Below are positions 1 through 6,787 of a DNA stretch of 7,447 nucleotides, in pieces (within the stretch, counting starts at the first letter, position 1; the number at the start of each line of letters is the position of its first letter). The notes under the pieces were generated by a model. The model did no database searches. It was given only the letters and a program-made list of their open reading frames with translations, and was not told the DNA's origin. The DNA comes from Flavobacteriaceae bacterium (GTDB lineage: Bacteria > Bacteroidota > Bacteroidia > Flavobacteriales > Flavobacteriaceae), in contig JABDLH010000291.1 of the NCBI GenBank assembly GCA_013003145.1, positions 1 through 7,447 of the forward strand, written 5' to 3'. A program made the translations under genes and the position numbers.

Positions 1-318
1 GTGCGGGACGATGCCAGGACATGGGCCAGGGCGCAGGAAGATGCCCCATACGCCATACAGGAAGCTGCTATCCTGATCGAGAATGGCAGTTTTAAGGATT
101 TTGATGCCATTATCCTGGTTACTGCGCCAGAAAACACCAGGGTGGAACGATTATTGGAACGGGATGGGAGCAAGGAAGAGGAGATCCTGGAACGGATGAA
201 GAACCAGTGGACGGATGCAGAAAAAATTCCTTTTGCTGATTTTGTCATTGAGAACACCGACTTAGAAACCACCCGTCTGAAAGTGATGGAAATTCACAGG
301 AAACTCCTTGAAAAATAG
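1..318 (+). CDS. coaE: Dephospho-CoA kinase, C-terminal part (5' end outside the window)
   Basis: This is the C-terminal half of CoaE, the cytosolic kinase that phosphorylates the 3'-hydroxyl of dephospho-CoA with ATP, the last step of coenzyme A synthesis. The frame is open from base 1 and runs 105 residues to a TAG at 316-318. The GTG at base 1 is an internal valine, not a start, because the family is usually about 195-205 residues and the P-loop half is absent. Visible CoaE hallmarks are the PYAIQEAAILIENG stretch (residues about 16-29), the IILVTAPENTRVERLLERD segment that precedes the lid (about 37-55), and the R-x-x-x-Q-W-like run RMKNQW with the following ADFVIEN near the C-terminus. 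The next gene starts 82 bp downstream on the same strand. I am confident of the family; the missing N-terminus means the ATP-binding loop cannot be checked. Confidence 0.9.
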   Translation: MRDDARTWARAQEDAPYAIQEAAILIENGSFKDFDAIILVTAPENTRVERLLERDGSKEEEILERMKNQWTDAEKIPFADFVIENTDLETTRLKVMEIHRKLLEK

Positions 319-330
319 GGGAGACCAAAT

Positions 331-382
331 TTTAACATTTTTGTTAAGGTTAGGTTAAACAGGCAATTCCCTAAATGTTAAA
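331..382 (+). promoter_or_regulatory. Candidate operator upstream of the histidine kinase (GTTAA repeats)
   Basis: The 82-bp gap between coaE and the kinase gene contains TTAAC at 332-336, GTTAA at 343-347, GTTAG at 349-353, GTTAA at 354-358 and GTTAA at 377-381. The first two form an inverted repeat with a 6-nt spacer. The GTTAA copies at 343 and 354 are direct repeats exactly 11 bp apart, and the copy at 377 lies 23 bp further on, about two helical turns. OmpR/PhoB-family regulators, the family of the downstream regulator, usually bind head-to-tail direct repeats about 10-11 bp apart as dimers. Binding by the local regulator, and therefore autoregulation, is inferred. I could not place a convincing promoter core beside it. 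Confidence 0.4.
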
Positions 383-400
383 TTTTTAATTTTACCCTAG

Positions 401-1981
401 ATGAATAAGCGATTATTTGTTCTTCTTGTCATACTGATGAGTCTTTCCCTGGTTGGAATAATTTCTGTCCAACTGTATTGGATCAAAAGTTCAGTAGAGG
501 ATAAGGAAGAACAATTTACCAACACGATCTCCGAGGTGCTGATTAAGGTAACCGATAAGATCGAAAACAGGGAAATGAAGGACTATTCCGATCGTTTCCT
601 GAATCTTAAGGACAGCATCGGGGAGCTGAAAGGATCGCAGCTCAGCAACATATTTTTCATCGATAGAGACCTGAATTCCAACGAGATACTTTTCTATTCG
701 CATGGTATCCTTGAGGAAGATTATAATATAGCTTCCACGTTCTTTGACAGTGGTACAGGATCGGACACGACCACCATAAAAAATTATACCAGCAAACGCA
801 CCAAGGCGGTGTTCCGGGAGGAGTACGGCCTGGATGGCAAAAGTTATAAGTTGAACCCCATCCAGAAGCTCGAGAAGATAGGAGGGATGTCATCTATAGA
901 CAAAGCCATTTTTGACGATGTGTACCGAGAATATGCAGAACGGGTAGCTATCCATAAACGGGTTAGCCGCCAGGAAATAGAATTGTTGCTGGAGAATGAA
1001 CTTCGCAACAGGGGAATCAATATAGATTACGAATACGGGGTCTACAGCAGGGGCCTGCCTACCAAGGTTCGCTCCAGGGGGTTCCAGTTCAGCAAGGATA
1101 ATATATACAGGGCACCTTTATTCAAGAACAGCGAGGGGCAAAGTAATTTCAGCCTCATGCTCACCTTCCCTAAACAGAAAAAATTCCTGTTGCAAACAGT
1201 GATCGGGATGGCCATCCTGTCGCTTTTGTTCACATTGATCATTGTAGTGGCATATGCCGGGGCCATTTACCAGCTGATCCGCCAGAAGCAGATCTCTGAA
1301 ATAAAATCGGATTTCATCAATAATATGACCCACGAATTCAAAACGCCTATCGCAACGATCAACCTCGCCGTAGAAGCGATCAAGAATCCGAAGATCATAG
1401 CAGACCACGAAAAGGTTAACAGGTATTTGCAGATGATTCGTGATGAAAATAAACGAATGCACGCACAGGTAGAAAACGTGCTCCGGATATCCAAGCTGGA
1501 AAAGAACCAGTTGGATATCAGCAAGGACCGGGTAGATGCGCACCAGATCATCGAGGACGCTATTGCCCATGTGGACCTGATTGTCGCTGATCGCGGCGGA
1601 TATGTGCATACGCATCTGGATGCCGATAGATCAGAGGTGTTGGCAAACGATATGCACTTTGAGAATGTTATTGTCAACATACTGGATAATGCGGTGAAAT
1701 ACTCACCGGAGGCGCCTAAAATTGACGTTTACACCGAAGTGGCAAACAACTATATCATCATAAAGGTCCAGGATCAAGGGGCCGGGATGAGCAAAGCAGT
1801 ATTGAAAAAAGTTTTCGAGAAGTTCTACAGGGAACATACCGGGGACATTCACAATGTAAAAGGACATGGGCTGGGATTGGCCTATGTGAAAAAAATAATT
1901 GACGATCATCAAGGAGAAGTATATGCAGAAAGTGAGAAAGGTAAAGGAAGCACTTTCTACATTAAACTGCCTTTAATTTAA
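401..1981 (+). CDS. rprX: Membrane sensor histidine kinase, RprX-like
   Basis: A 526-residue inner-membrane sensor kinase that autophosphorylates on a histidine and passes the phosphate to the regulator encoded next. A first membrane segment lies at about residues 4-27, followed by a periplasmic sensor region of about 235 residues with no domain I recognise, and a second membrane segment at about 264-290. The H-box NNMTHEFKTP has the phosphoacceptor His311. The ATPase domain has an N-box NVIVNILDNAVKY (Asn426, Asn430), a G1 box DQGAG (458-462), an F-box VFEKFYRE and a G2 box GHGLGL (488-493), so it looks catalytically intact. The ATG at 401 gives a proper signal anchor with little in front. 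The regulator starts 6 nt after the stop, so the two are surely cotranscribed. The order and the conserved N-terminal anchor style match Bacteroidota RprX; the symbol is by analogy and the signal sensed is unknown. Confidence 0.88.
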   Translation: MNKRLFVLLVILMSLSLVGIISVQLYWIKSSVEDKEEQFTNTISEVLIKVTDKIENREMKDYSDRFLNLKDSIGELKGSQLSNIFFIDRDLNSNEILFYSHGILEEDYNIASTFFDSGTGSDTTTIKNYTSKRTKAVFREEYGLDGKSYKLNPIQKLEKIGGMSSIDKAIFDDVYREYAERVAIHKRVSRQEIELLLENELRNRGINIDYEYGVYSRGLPTKVRSRGFQFSKDNIYRAPLFKNSEGQSNFSLMLTFPKQKKFLLQTVIGMAILSLLFTLIIVVAYAGAIYQLIRQKQISEIKSDFINNMTHEFKTPIATINLAVEAIKNPKIIADHEKVNRYLQMIRDENKRMHAQVENVLRISKLEKNQLDISKDRVDAHQIIEDAIAHVDLIVADRGGYVHTHLDADRSEVLANDMHFENVIVNILDNAVKYSPEAPKIDVYTEVANNYIIIKVQDQGAGMSKAVLKKVFEKFYREHTGDIHNVKGHGLGLAYVKKIIDDHQGEVYAESEKGKGSTFYIKLPLI

Positions 1982-1987
1982 AATTCT

Positions 1988-2701
1988 ATGGAAACAGCAG
2001 AAAAAAAGATATTACTAGTTGAGGACGATCCCAATTTTGGAATCGTACTCAAAGATTACCTTTCTATGAACGAGTTTGACGTCACCCTGGCGAAGAACGG
2101 GATGGAAGGGTTTGAAAAATTCAAAAAAGATAATTTTGATGTCTGTATCCTGGATGTCATGATGCCCTATAAAGATGGGTTTACACTGGCTAAGGAAATA
2201 CGGGAAAAGAATGAGAATGTCCCTATTATTTTCCTTACCGCTAAGACCATGAAGGAGGATGTATTAAAAGGCTATAAAGCAGGTGCAGATGATTACCTCA
2301 ATAAGCCTTTTGATTCTGAAGTACTACTCATGAAGCTTAAAGCTATACTTCAAAGAAAGGCATCTAATACCTTAGTAGACAGTAATCAGTTTGAATTTGA
2401 AATCGGCAATTTTCATTTAAATTCTAAATTGAGATTCCTGAAATATAAAGAGGAAGAGGCCATTAAACTTTCTCCTAAGGAAAATGAATTATTAAGGCTG
2501 CTGGCTTTACACAAGAACGATCTGATGCCGAGAGAATTGGCGCTGACCAAGATCTGGAGAGACGATAATTACTTTACATCAAGGAGTATGGATGTGTACA
2601 TCGCTAAGCTCAGGAAATACCTGAAACGCGATGATACCGTGGAAATCCTGAATATTCACGGGGAAGGCTTCCGCCTGGTTGAGAAGTCTGCTGACAATTA
2701 G
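1988..2701 (+). CDS. rprY: OmpR-family response regulator, RprY-like
   Basis: A 237-residue cytosolic DNA-binding response regulator, the partner of the kinase immediately upstream. The receiver domain (about residues 7-122) has the acidic pair Asp13/Asp14, the phosphoacceptor Asp56 in CILDVMMP, Thr84 in IFLTAK, and Lys106 in YLNKPF, so all the key residues are present. After a linker of about 20 residues, a winged-helix domain follows (about 140-232): LSPKENELLRLL, then the recognition-helix region TSRSMDVYIAKLRKYL, then the wing hairpin HGEGFRLV. This is the OmpR/PhoB architecture at the usual length. The start ATG lies 6 nt after the kinase stop. The gene ends 22 nt before a strong terminator palindrome. 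The likely DNA target nearby is the GTTAA repeat cluster before the kinase gene, which is an inference. RprY is the Bacteroidota name for this pairing; the regulon cannot be told from this window. Confidence 0.9.
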   Translation: METAEKKILLVEDDPNFGIVLKDYLSMNEFDVTLAKNGMEGFEKFKKDNFDVCILDVMMPYKDGFTLAKEIREKNENVPIIFLTAKTMKEDVLKGYKAGADDYLNKPFDSEVLLMKLKAILQRKASNTLVDSNQFEFEIGNFHLNSKLRFLKYKEEEAIKLSPKENELLRLLALHKNDLMPRELALTKIWRDDNYFTSRSMDVYIAKLRKYLKRDDTVEILNIHGEGFRLVEKSADN

Positions 2702-2723
2702 ACCTCTTTCACAAACTACTTAG

Positions 2724-2756
2724 AACTTGGTATCAGCTGATACCAAGTTTTTTTTT
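2724..2756 (+). terminator. Rho-independent terminator of the two-component operon
   Basis: A perfect palindrome spans 2724-2749: the left arm AACTTGGTATC, the four-base centre AGCT, then the right arm GATACCAAGTT. It is followed without a gap by T residues, nine in a row from 2748 to 2756. In RNA this gives an 11-bp stem, a 4-nt loop and a U-tract on the plus strand, a textbook intrinsic terminator placed 22 nt after the regulator's stop codon. On the minus strand the same hairpin is preceded, not followed, by the A-tract, so termination there would be weaker. The right half overlaps the last codons and the stop of the convergent gluconokinase gene. Confidence 0.88.
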
Positions 2757-3236
2757 GATATTCTCTACGATTTCATGGGGTGGCGGAGTAATGCTGACCG
2801 TGATAGCATTCTCAGGAATTTCTAAGGTCTCAAATTGAGAGCGTAATAATTCTGCCGGCATAAAATGTCCCTTCCGCAACTTCAGGCGCTCGGAAATCTC
2901 CTCAAAACTTCCCTGCAGGAATATAAAATGAACAGAGCCTTCAAGCCCCCGGGACAAGATTTCCCGGTATTCTGCCTTAAGGGATGAACAAACAATTACA
3001 GCTCCTTCCGGTTGCTGTTCTCTCGCAATCTCGTTCAGCGCTTGCAACCATCCTAAGCGATCCTTATCGTTCAGTGGGTGCCCTGCAGCCATTTTTTCAA
3101 CATTAGCAGGGGGGTGGAAATCATCCCCGTCAAAAAAAGGAAAAGCTATGGCGTCGGCCAGTAATTTGCCTATGGTAGATTTTCCACTCCCTGAGACGCC
3201 CATAACATAATAGATATTTCCCTTTTTATGCTTCAT
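2733..3236 (-). CDS. gntK: Gluconokinase, GntK/IdnK family
   Basis: A 167-residue cytosolic P-loop kinase that phosphorylates D-gluconate with ATP to 6-phosphogluconate, feeding the pentose phosphate or Entner-Doudoroff route. The Walker A loop is GVSGSGKST (residues 13-21). The gluconate-kinase signature DGDDFHPPANVEKMAAGHPL (36-55), continuing to NDKDRLGWL, is clear. CSSLKAEYR (83-91) and GHFMPAELLRSQFETLE (123-139) are also family landmarks, and the length is typical. The ATG at 3236 lies inside the end of miaA with an 11-nt overlap, which suggests coupled translation. The stop at 2733-2735 lies within the terminator palindrome of the facing operon, and the three lysines before LGIS are encoded by the nine-A run. 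No gluconate transporter or 6-phosphogluconate gene is nearby in the window, so its role in the operon is unclear. Confidence 0.92.
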   Translation of the reverse strand: MKHKKGNIYYVMGVSGSGKSTIGKLLADAIAFPFFDGDDFHPPANVEKMAAGHPLNDKDRLGWLQALNEIAREQQPEGAVIVCSSLKAEYREILSRGLEGSVHFIFLQGSFEEISERLKLRKGHFMPAELLRSQFETLEIPENAITVSITPPPHEIVENIKKKLGIS

Positions 3237-4149
3237 GCTGGTCTTTTTTAAGCCTTTCTATGATCGCAATGACCTTCTCCGGTTCTTCGTTGTATGCAAT
3301 CCAGGTGATCTCCTTGTTTTTCCTGAACCAGGTGAGTTGTCTTTTGGCAAACCGACGCGTATTCTTTTTTATCTCGTCTATCGCGGTCTGCAGGTCCCAT
3401 TCTCCTTCAAAATATTTAAAAAGCTCCCGGTATCCTACAGTTTGTAGAGCATTAAGATGTTTATGAGAATGTAATTTCCGGGCTTCTTCAAGAAGACCAT
3501 TATTGATCATTAGGTCTACCCGGGCTTCAATTCGTTCGTATACCAGTTCCCTTGGGGCCTCTAATCCGATAAAAATGGTACGGAAATCCCGCTTCACTTT
3601 TTTGCGCTTCCTGTAGGCAGAGTAAGGGCGACCACTGGCATAGCAGACTTCCAAAGCCCTTATCACCCTGTGGGGGTTGTCCAGGTCTACTTCATGGTAA
3701 TAGTCGGGATCCAGTTCTTTTAATTCATCCTGCAAGACGCCTAGCCCGTACTGCTGCTGTTTTTGATTGAGTTCCTCCCGGACATGGGCCGGTACTTCGG
3801 GAAAGTGATCAAGTCCCTGGGTTACCGCATTTATGTATAAACCGCTACCGCCCACCAACAGGACTTCGTCATGCCGTGTAAAAAGCTCTTCTAATAACTG
3901 CAAAGTTTCCTTTTCAAAATCACCTACGGTATAGGGATCCTGTATACTCCTGTGCTGTACCAGGTGGTGCTTTGCCGCTGCTAACTCTTCCTCGCTAGGC
4001 ACGGCAGTACCAATTCTCATCTCCCTGAAGAATTGCCTGCTGTCTGCAGAGATGATCTCCGTTTCGTAATGCCGGGCCAGGGTGACGCCCCAACTCGTTT
4101 TGCCCAAGGCCGTCGGGCCAACCACAACGATAAGCCACTTACCAGCCAT
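3226..4149 (-). CDS. miaA: tRNA dimethylallyltransferase
   Basis: MiaA transfers the dimethylallyl group from DMAPP to N6 of adenosine 37 in tRNAs that read codons starting with U, which stabilises codon pairing. From the ATG at 4149 the protein has 307 residues, the normal length. It shows the P-loop GPTALGKTS (11-19), ISADSRQFF with the catalytic aspartate at Asp36, VGGSGLYINAV (99-109), the NPHRVIRALEV segment, and the C-terminal TRRFAKRQLTWFR run that contacts tRNA. A TTG lies one codon upstream at 4152, but the ATG is preferred. The ATG shares one base with the channel gene's TGA (TGATG), a common coupling arrangement. The 3' end overlaps gntK by 11 nt. All expected motifs are intact. 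I see nothing unusual in the protein. Confidence 0.95.
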   Translation of the reverse strand: MAGKWLIVVVGPTALGKTSWGVTLARHYETEIISADSRQFFREMRIGTAVPSEEELAAAKHHLVQHRSIQDPYTVGDFEKETLQLLEELFTRHDEVLLVGGSGLYINAVTQGLDHFPEVPAHVREELNQKQQQYGLGVLQDELKELDPDYYHEVDLDNPHRVIRALEVCYASGRPYSAYRKRKKVKRDFRTIFIGLEAPRELVYERIEARVDLMINNGLLEEARKLHSHKHLNALQTVGYRELFKYFEGEWDLQTAIDEIKKNTRRFAKRQLTWFRKNKEITWIAYNEEPEKVIAIIERLKKDQHEA

Positions 4150-4994
4150 CAATCATCTCTTAATTGGGTTCCGCATTTCCGGCAATAACGGGCATCGAGC
4201 ATCAGGATATGGGCTTTGCAATTAGGGCAATGCTCTTCTTCCTCTTCTTCCTTTTTTTGAACTTTCTTCTGGCTATGGGCAGTGTATTCTGCAGTAACAA
4301 TACCAGTTGGGACAGCAATTATGCCGTACCCTATGATCATGATCATCGTGGCGATGACCTGCCCGAGTCCTGTTTGGGGTGAAATATCTCCATACCCTAC
4401 CGTGGTGAGGGTGACGATGGTCCAGTATACGCTATGGGGAATGCTGTTGAACCCGTGCTGTGGGCCTTCTACCATATACATTATGGTTCCCAGGAGTACG
4501 GAGATGATCAGGATGAAGAAAATAAATACGAATATCTTAGTCCTGCTGGCTTTTAGTGCCCTGAGCAGGTTGTTGGATTCCCCGACAAAACGGACCAATT
4601 TAAGGATCCGGAATACCCTGAGTAAGCGTAACGCCCGGAATGCAGTAATATATTGGGATCCTACTACGAAAAAGGAAAGGTACTTGGGTATGGTGGACAA
4701 CAGGTCTATAATACCGAAAAAACTGAAGATATACCTGCTGGGCCTTTTAATGCAGATAATTCGTAAAATATATTCAATACTGAATAGTATGGTAACTACC
4801 CATTCAGATATATTGAGGAAATCATGGTACTGACCATCAATGGAAGGAATGCTCTCGAGCATTACTATAATCACACTGTACAGGATCACGACCAGCAGGA
4901 TGATGTCGAACATCTTACCGGCACGGGTATGCGTACCGTAGATTACCTCATGCAGTTTGGCTTTCCAATGTTTTTGGGGTGCTCTGGCTTCCAA
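4149..4994 (-). CDS. Voltage-gated-type potassium channel with C-terminal zinc ribbon
   Basis: A 281-residue inner-membrane ion transporter of the six-helix voltage-gated family. S1 lies at about 28-48, S2 at 59-82 and S3 at 89-110. S4 at 117-137 carries a positive residue at every third position (Arg120, 123, 126, 129, Lys132, Arg135). S5 lies at 153-175, the pore has the potassium filter TTVGYGD (197-203), and S6 lies at about 209-235. A charged linker with six consecutive glutamates (249-254) leads to CPNC...CRKCG (Cys256, 259, 271, 274), a short treble-clef or zinc-ribbon-like pair of knuckles. No nucleotide-binding domain is present. The likely start is a TTG at 4994, 3 nt after the exonuclease gene's stop; the first ATG in frame would be residue 28, at the edge of S1, which would lose the conserved-looking N-terminal stretch. 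Potassium selectivity is well supported; the trigger is unknown. Confidence 0.88.
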   Translation of the reverse strand: MEARAPQKHWKAKLHEVIYGTHTRAGKMFDIILLVVILYSVIIVMLESIPSIDGQYHDFLNISEWVVTILFSIEYILRIICIKRPSRYIFSFFGIIDLLSTIPKYLSFFVVGSQYITAFRALRLLRVFRILKLVRFVGESNNLLRALKASRTKIFVFIFFILIISVLLGTIMYMVEGPQHGFNSIPHSVYWTIVTLTTVGYGDISPQTGLGQVIATMIMIIGYGIIAVPTGIVTAEYTAHSQKKVQKKEEEEEEHCPNCKAHILMLDARYCRKCGTQLRDD

Positions 4995-4997
4995 TAG

Positions 4998-6095
4998 TTA
5001 AGAATTCAGTTCTATGATTTTCATTACCTTCTTTTTGTCTAGATATTCCCGGATCATGCGGCTGCTTTCGTCGTCAGATTTCATGGGTGTAATGATAGAT
5101 TCCAGGATCTCCATATTATTGATCTGGTGGTTCAGGTCATAAAAGCCCAATCCCTGGAATTGCCCCTCTTTGATCAGAATAGCACTATATTCTCCTACCT
5201 CCCTGCCTTTGTCAACGATTAGAAAATTCTTCCCATCCAGTAATTCTTTTTCAACCAGGCCTTTTTTTCTCCTGCCCCGTTTATGGTTGAATTTTGGGTT
5301 GTTACGCCTTAACTCTTCCGCTTCTTTCAGCATGGCCACAAGCTCACTCCCGGTACGTTCAAAAGTCACTTTCTTGGTTTCTTTCTGAAGTTCCCGTGCA
5401 CGGCTGGCGTTATTTGTAAAATGCTGGTTCACCCTTTTTTTAATGTTGCGGCTCTTTCCAAGGTATATGATGTCTCCATCTTTATTATGCATATAGTAGA
5501 CCCCCGTCTCCGAAGGCATTTGCTCAACGATATCAAGTTGCCTTGGAGATAATTCGCCCTGGGTCTCTTCCCTGATGATCTCCCTGATGATGGTTTTATC
5601 GGAATCCTTGTGGAGTAACAATTTAAATAATTTGAGCGTAGCCAATGCGTCACCATTGGCCCTGTGCCTGTCACTGACGGCGATGCCCAGGGATCGTACC
5701 AGTTTGCCAAGGCTATGTGATTCCGCTTCCGGGATCAGTTTTTTTGATAGGTCAACAGTACAGAGGGTTTTGCGTTCAAAATTATATCCGAGCCTGCGGA
5801 ATTCTGTACGAAGGATGCGGTAGTCAAATTGAGCGTTGTGAGCTACGATCACGGTATTCTCGGTGATCTCTACGATACGTTTGGCCACCTCGTAAAATTT
5901 AGGAGCTGTTCGTAGCATCTTACTGTTGATCCCGGTCAGGTTGACCACGAAAGGTTGTATTTCCCTTTCCGGGTTTACCAGGCTGATAAATTGATCTACG
6001 ACCTTATGGCCATCAAATTTATGGATGGCAATCTCTGTGATCCCTTCTTCGTTAAACTTACCTCCTGTGGTCTCTATGTCGAGTATAGCGTACAT
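4998..6095 (-). CDS. DEDDh 3'-5' exonuclease fused to a GIY-YIG nuclease domain
   Basis: A 365-residue two-nuclease protein. The N-terminal domain (about 1-165) is a DnaQ-like exonuclease with a full DEDDh set: Asp6 and Glu8 in DIETTGG, Asp91 in HNAQFDYR, His144 and Asp149 in DRHRANGDA. A GIY-YIG domain follows (about 192-275), with GVYYM at 198-202, IYLGKS at 210-215, a likely catalytic arginine at Arg221 and glutamate at Glu258 before NNPKFN, as in UvrC and Cho. The C-terminal part (about 285-363) resembles the tail of the flavobacterial homologues I know. Between the two, at about 272-282, a basic run RGRRKKG stands where those homologues carry roughly 90 more residues with a UvrC-like cysteine cluster. 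The start ATG at 6095 lies 5 nt after yggS. A repair or replication-associated role is likely from the fold, but the substrate is not established. Confidence 0.88.
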   Translation of the reverse strand: MYAILDIETTGGKFNEEGITEIAIHKFDGHKVVDQFISLVNPEREIQPFVVNLTGINSKMLRTAPKFYEVAKRIVEITENTVIVAHNAQFDYRILRTEFRRLGYNFERKTLCTVDLSKKLIPEAESHSLGKLVRSLGIAVSDRHRANGDALATLKLFKLLLHKDSDKTIIREIIREETQGELSPRQLDIVEQMPSETGVYYMHNKDGDIIYLGKSRNIKKRVNQHFTNNASRARELQKETKKVTFERTGSELVAMLKEAEELRRNNPKFNHKRGRRKKGLVEKELLDGKNFLIVDKGREVGEYSAILIKEGQFQGLGFYDLNHQINNMEILESIITPMKSDDESSRMIREYLDKKKVMKIIELNS

Positions 6096-6100
6096 ATATT

Positions 6101-6754
6101 CTAATTCCTCGCACCAAAGATACTACTTCCTATGCGTACCATAGTGCTTCCTTCCTCTGTACCGATGTGGTAATCCCCGCTCATGCCCATGGAAAGTTCC
6201 CTGAATTCAGGCAATCGCTCTTGGAGACGATCATAAAGTTTTTTCAGACCTCTAAATTCCCTCCTCACCTGTTCGCTGTCTTCCGTAAAGGTGGCCATGC
6301 CCATCAGGCCAATTAAACGCACATTCTTCAGCTCGTCCAATTTCCCTGAATCGAGAAGATCGATGATCTCAGCTTCGTCAAAACCGAATTTCGACTCTTC
6401 CTCAGCGATATGCACCTGCAGCAGGCAATCGATGACGCGGTCCGATTTTTCAGCGCGCTTATTGATCTCTACCAGTAACCTATGGCTGTCCACACCATGG
6501 ATCAGCGAGACAAAATCTGACATGTATTTGACCTTGTTTCGCTGTACATGACCGATCATGTGCCATCGGATATCCTTAGGTAATTCTTCCCATTTGGCGG
6601 TCATTTCCTGAACCTTGTTCTCCCCAAAATCACGCTGACCGGCTTCGTAAGCTTCCATGATCAGCGAGGTAGGTTTAGTCTTGGAAACGGCTACAAGGGT
6701 GACGTGCCCAGGAAGGTCTTCTCTGATAGATTCCAGGTTTTCCTTAATATTCAT
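6101..6754 (-). CDS. yggS: YggS/PROSC-family pyridoxal phosphate-binding homeostasis protein
   Basis: A 217-residue cytosolic single-barrel PLP-binding protein (PLPHP, COG0325) that buffers free pyridoxal phosphate rather than acting as a classical enzyme. The PLP lysine is Lys25 in VAVSKTKP. Further family landmarks are GENKVQE (44-50), WHMIGHVQRNKVK (64-76), KFGF (122-125), LMGMATF (150-156), the phosphate-binding SMGMSGDY (188-195) and the C-terminal VRIGSSIFGAR (206-216). The length is at the short end of the family because the N-terminal helix is brief. The ATG at 6754 is the natural start. It sits 33 nt after the DUF1015 gene and 5 nt before the exonuclease gene on the same strand, so it is most likely part of one operon. 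All key residues are intact. Confidence 0.95.
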   Translation of the reverse strand: MNIKENLESIREDLPGHVTLVAVSKTKPTSLIMEAYEAGQRDFGENKVQEMTAKWEELPKDIRWHMIGHVQRNKVKYMSDFVSLIHGVDSHRLLVEINKRAEKSDRVIDCLLQVHIAEEESKFGFDEAEIIDLLDSGKLDELKNVRLIGLMGMATFTEDSEQVRREFRGLKKLYDRLQERLPEFRELSMGMSGDYHIGTEEGSTMVRIGSSIFGARN

Positions 6755-6787
6755 AGGGGTATCTCTTATCTCTGAAATATATGCGTA

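Noticed and set aside
1..3. GTG at the first base as a start codon
   Set aside because: CoaE needs an N-terminal P-loop half that is missing here, and the frame is open to the edge. The GTG is an internal valine of a truncated gene.
387..394. TAATTTTA just before the histidine kinase start, a near match to the Bacteroidota -7 element
   Set aside because: It ends only 6 nt before the ATG, leaving almost no leader, and no -33 element is properly spaced. The AT-rich context makes a chance match likely.
1118..1680. Two overlapping minus-strand open frames of 165 and 137 residues opposite the histidine kinase
   Set aside because: Both sit antisense to the conserved HisKA and ATPase regions, in different frames from one another, and neither resembles a protein family. 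They are side effects of the kinase codons.
4150..4152. TTG at 4152 as the miaA start
   Set aside because: An ATG follows immediately at 4149 and overlaps the channel gene's stop by one base, a more usual arrangement. The extra residue adds nothing to the family match.
4282..4833. 183-residue plus-strand open frame opposite the channel gene
   Set aside because: It lies wholly antisense to a clear six-helix channel with filter and S4. Its sequence has no recognisable motif and looks like a shadow of the hydrophobic codons on the other strand.
6774..6781. TATATTTC on the minus strand about 20 nt before yggS, close to the Bacteroidota -7 element TAnnTTTG
   Set aside because: It matches 7 of 8 positions but ends in C and not G, has no TTG-like -33 partner at the right distance, and lies in an AT-rich 33-nt gap inside an apparent operon. 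Too weak to call a promoter.
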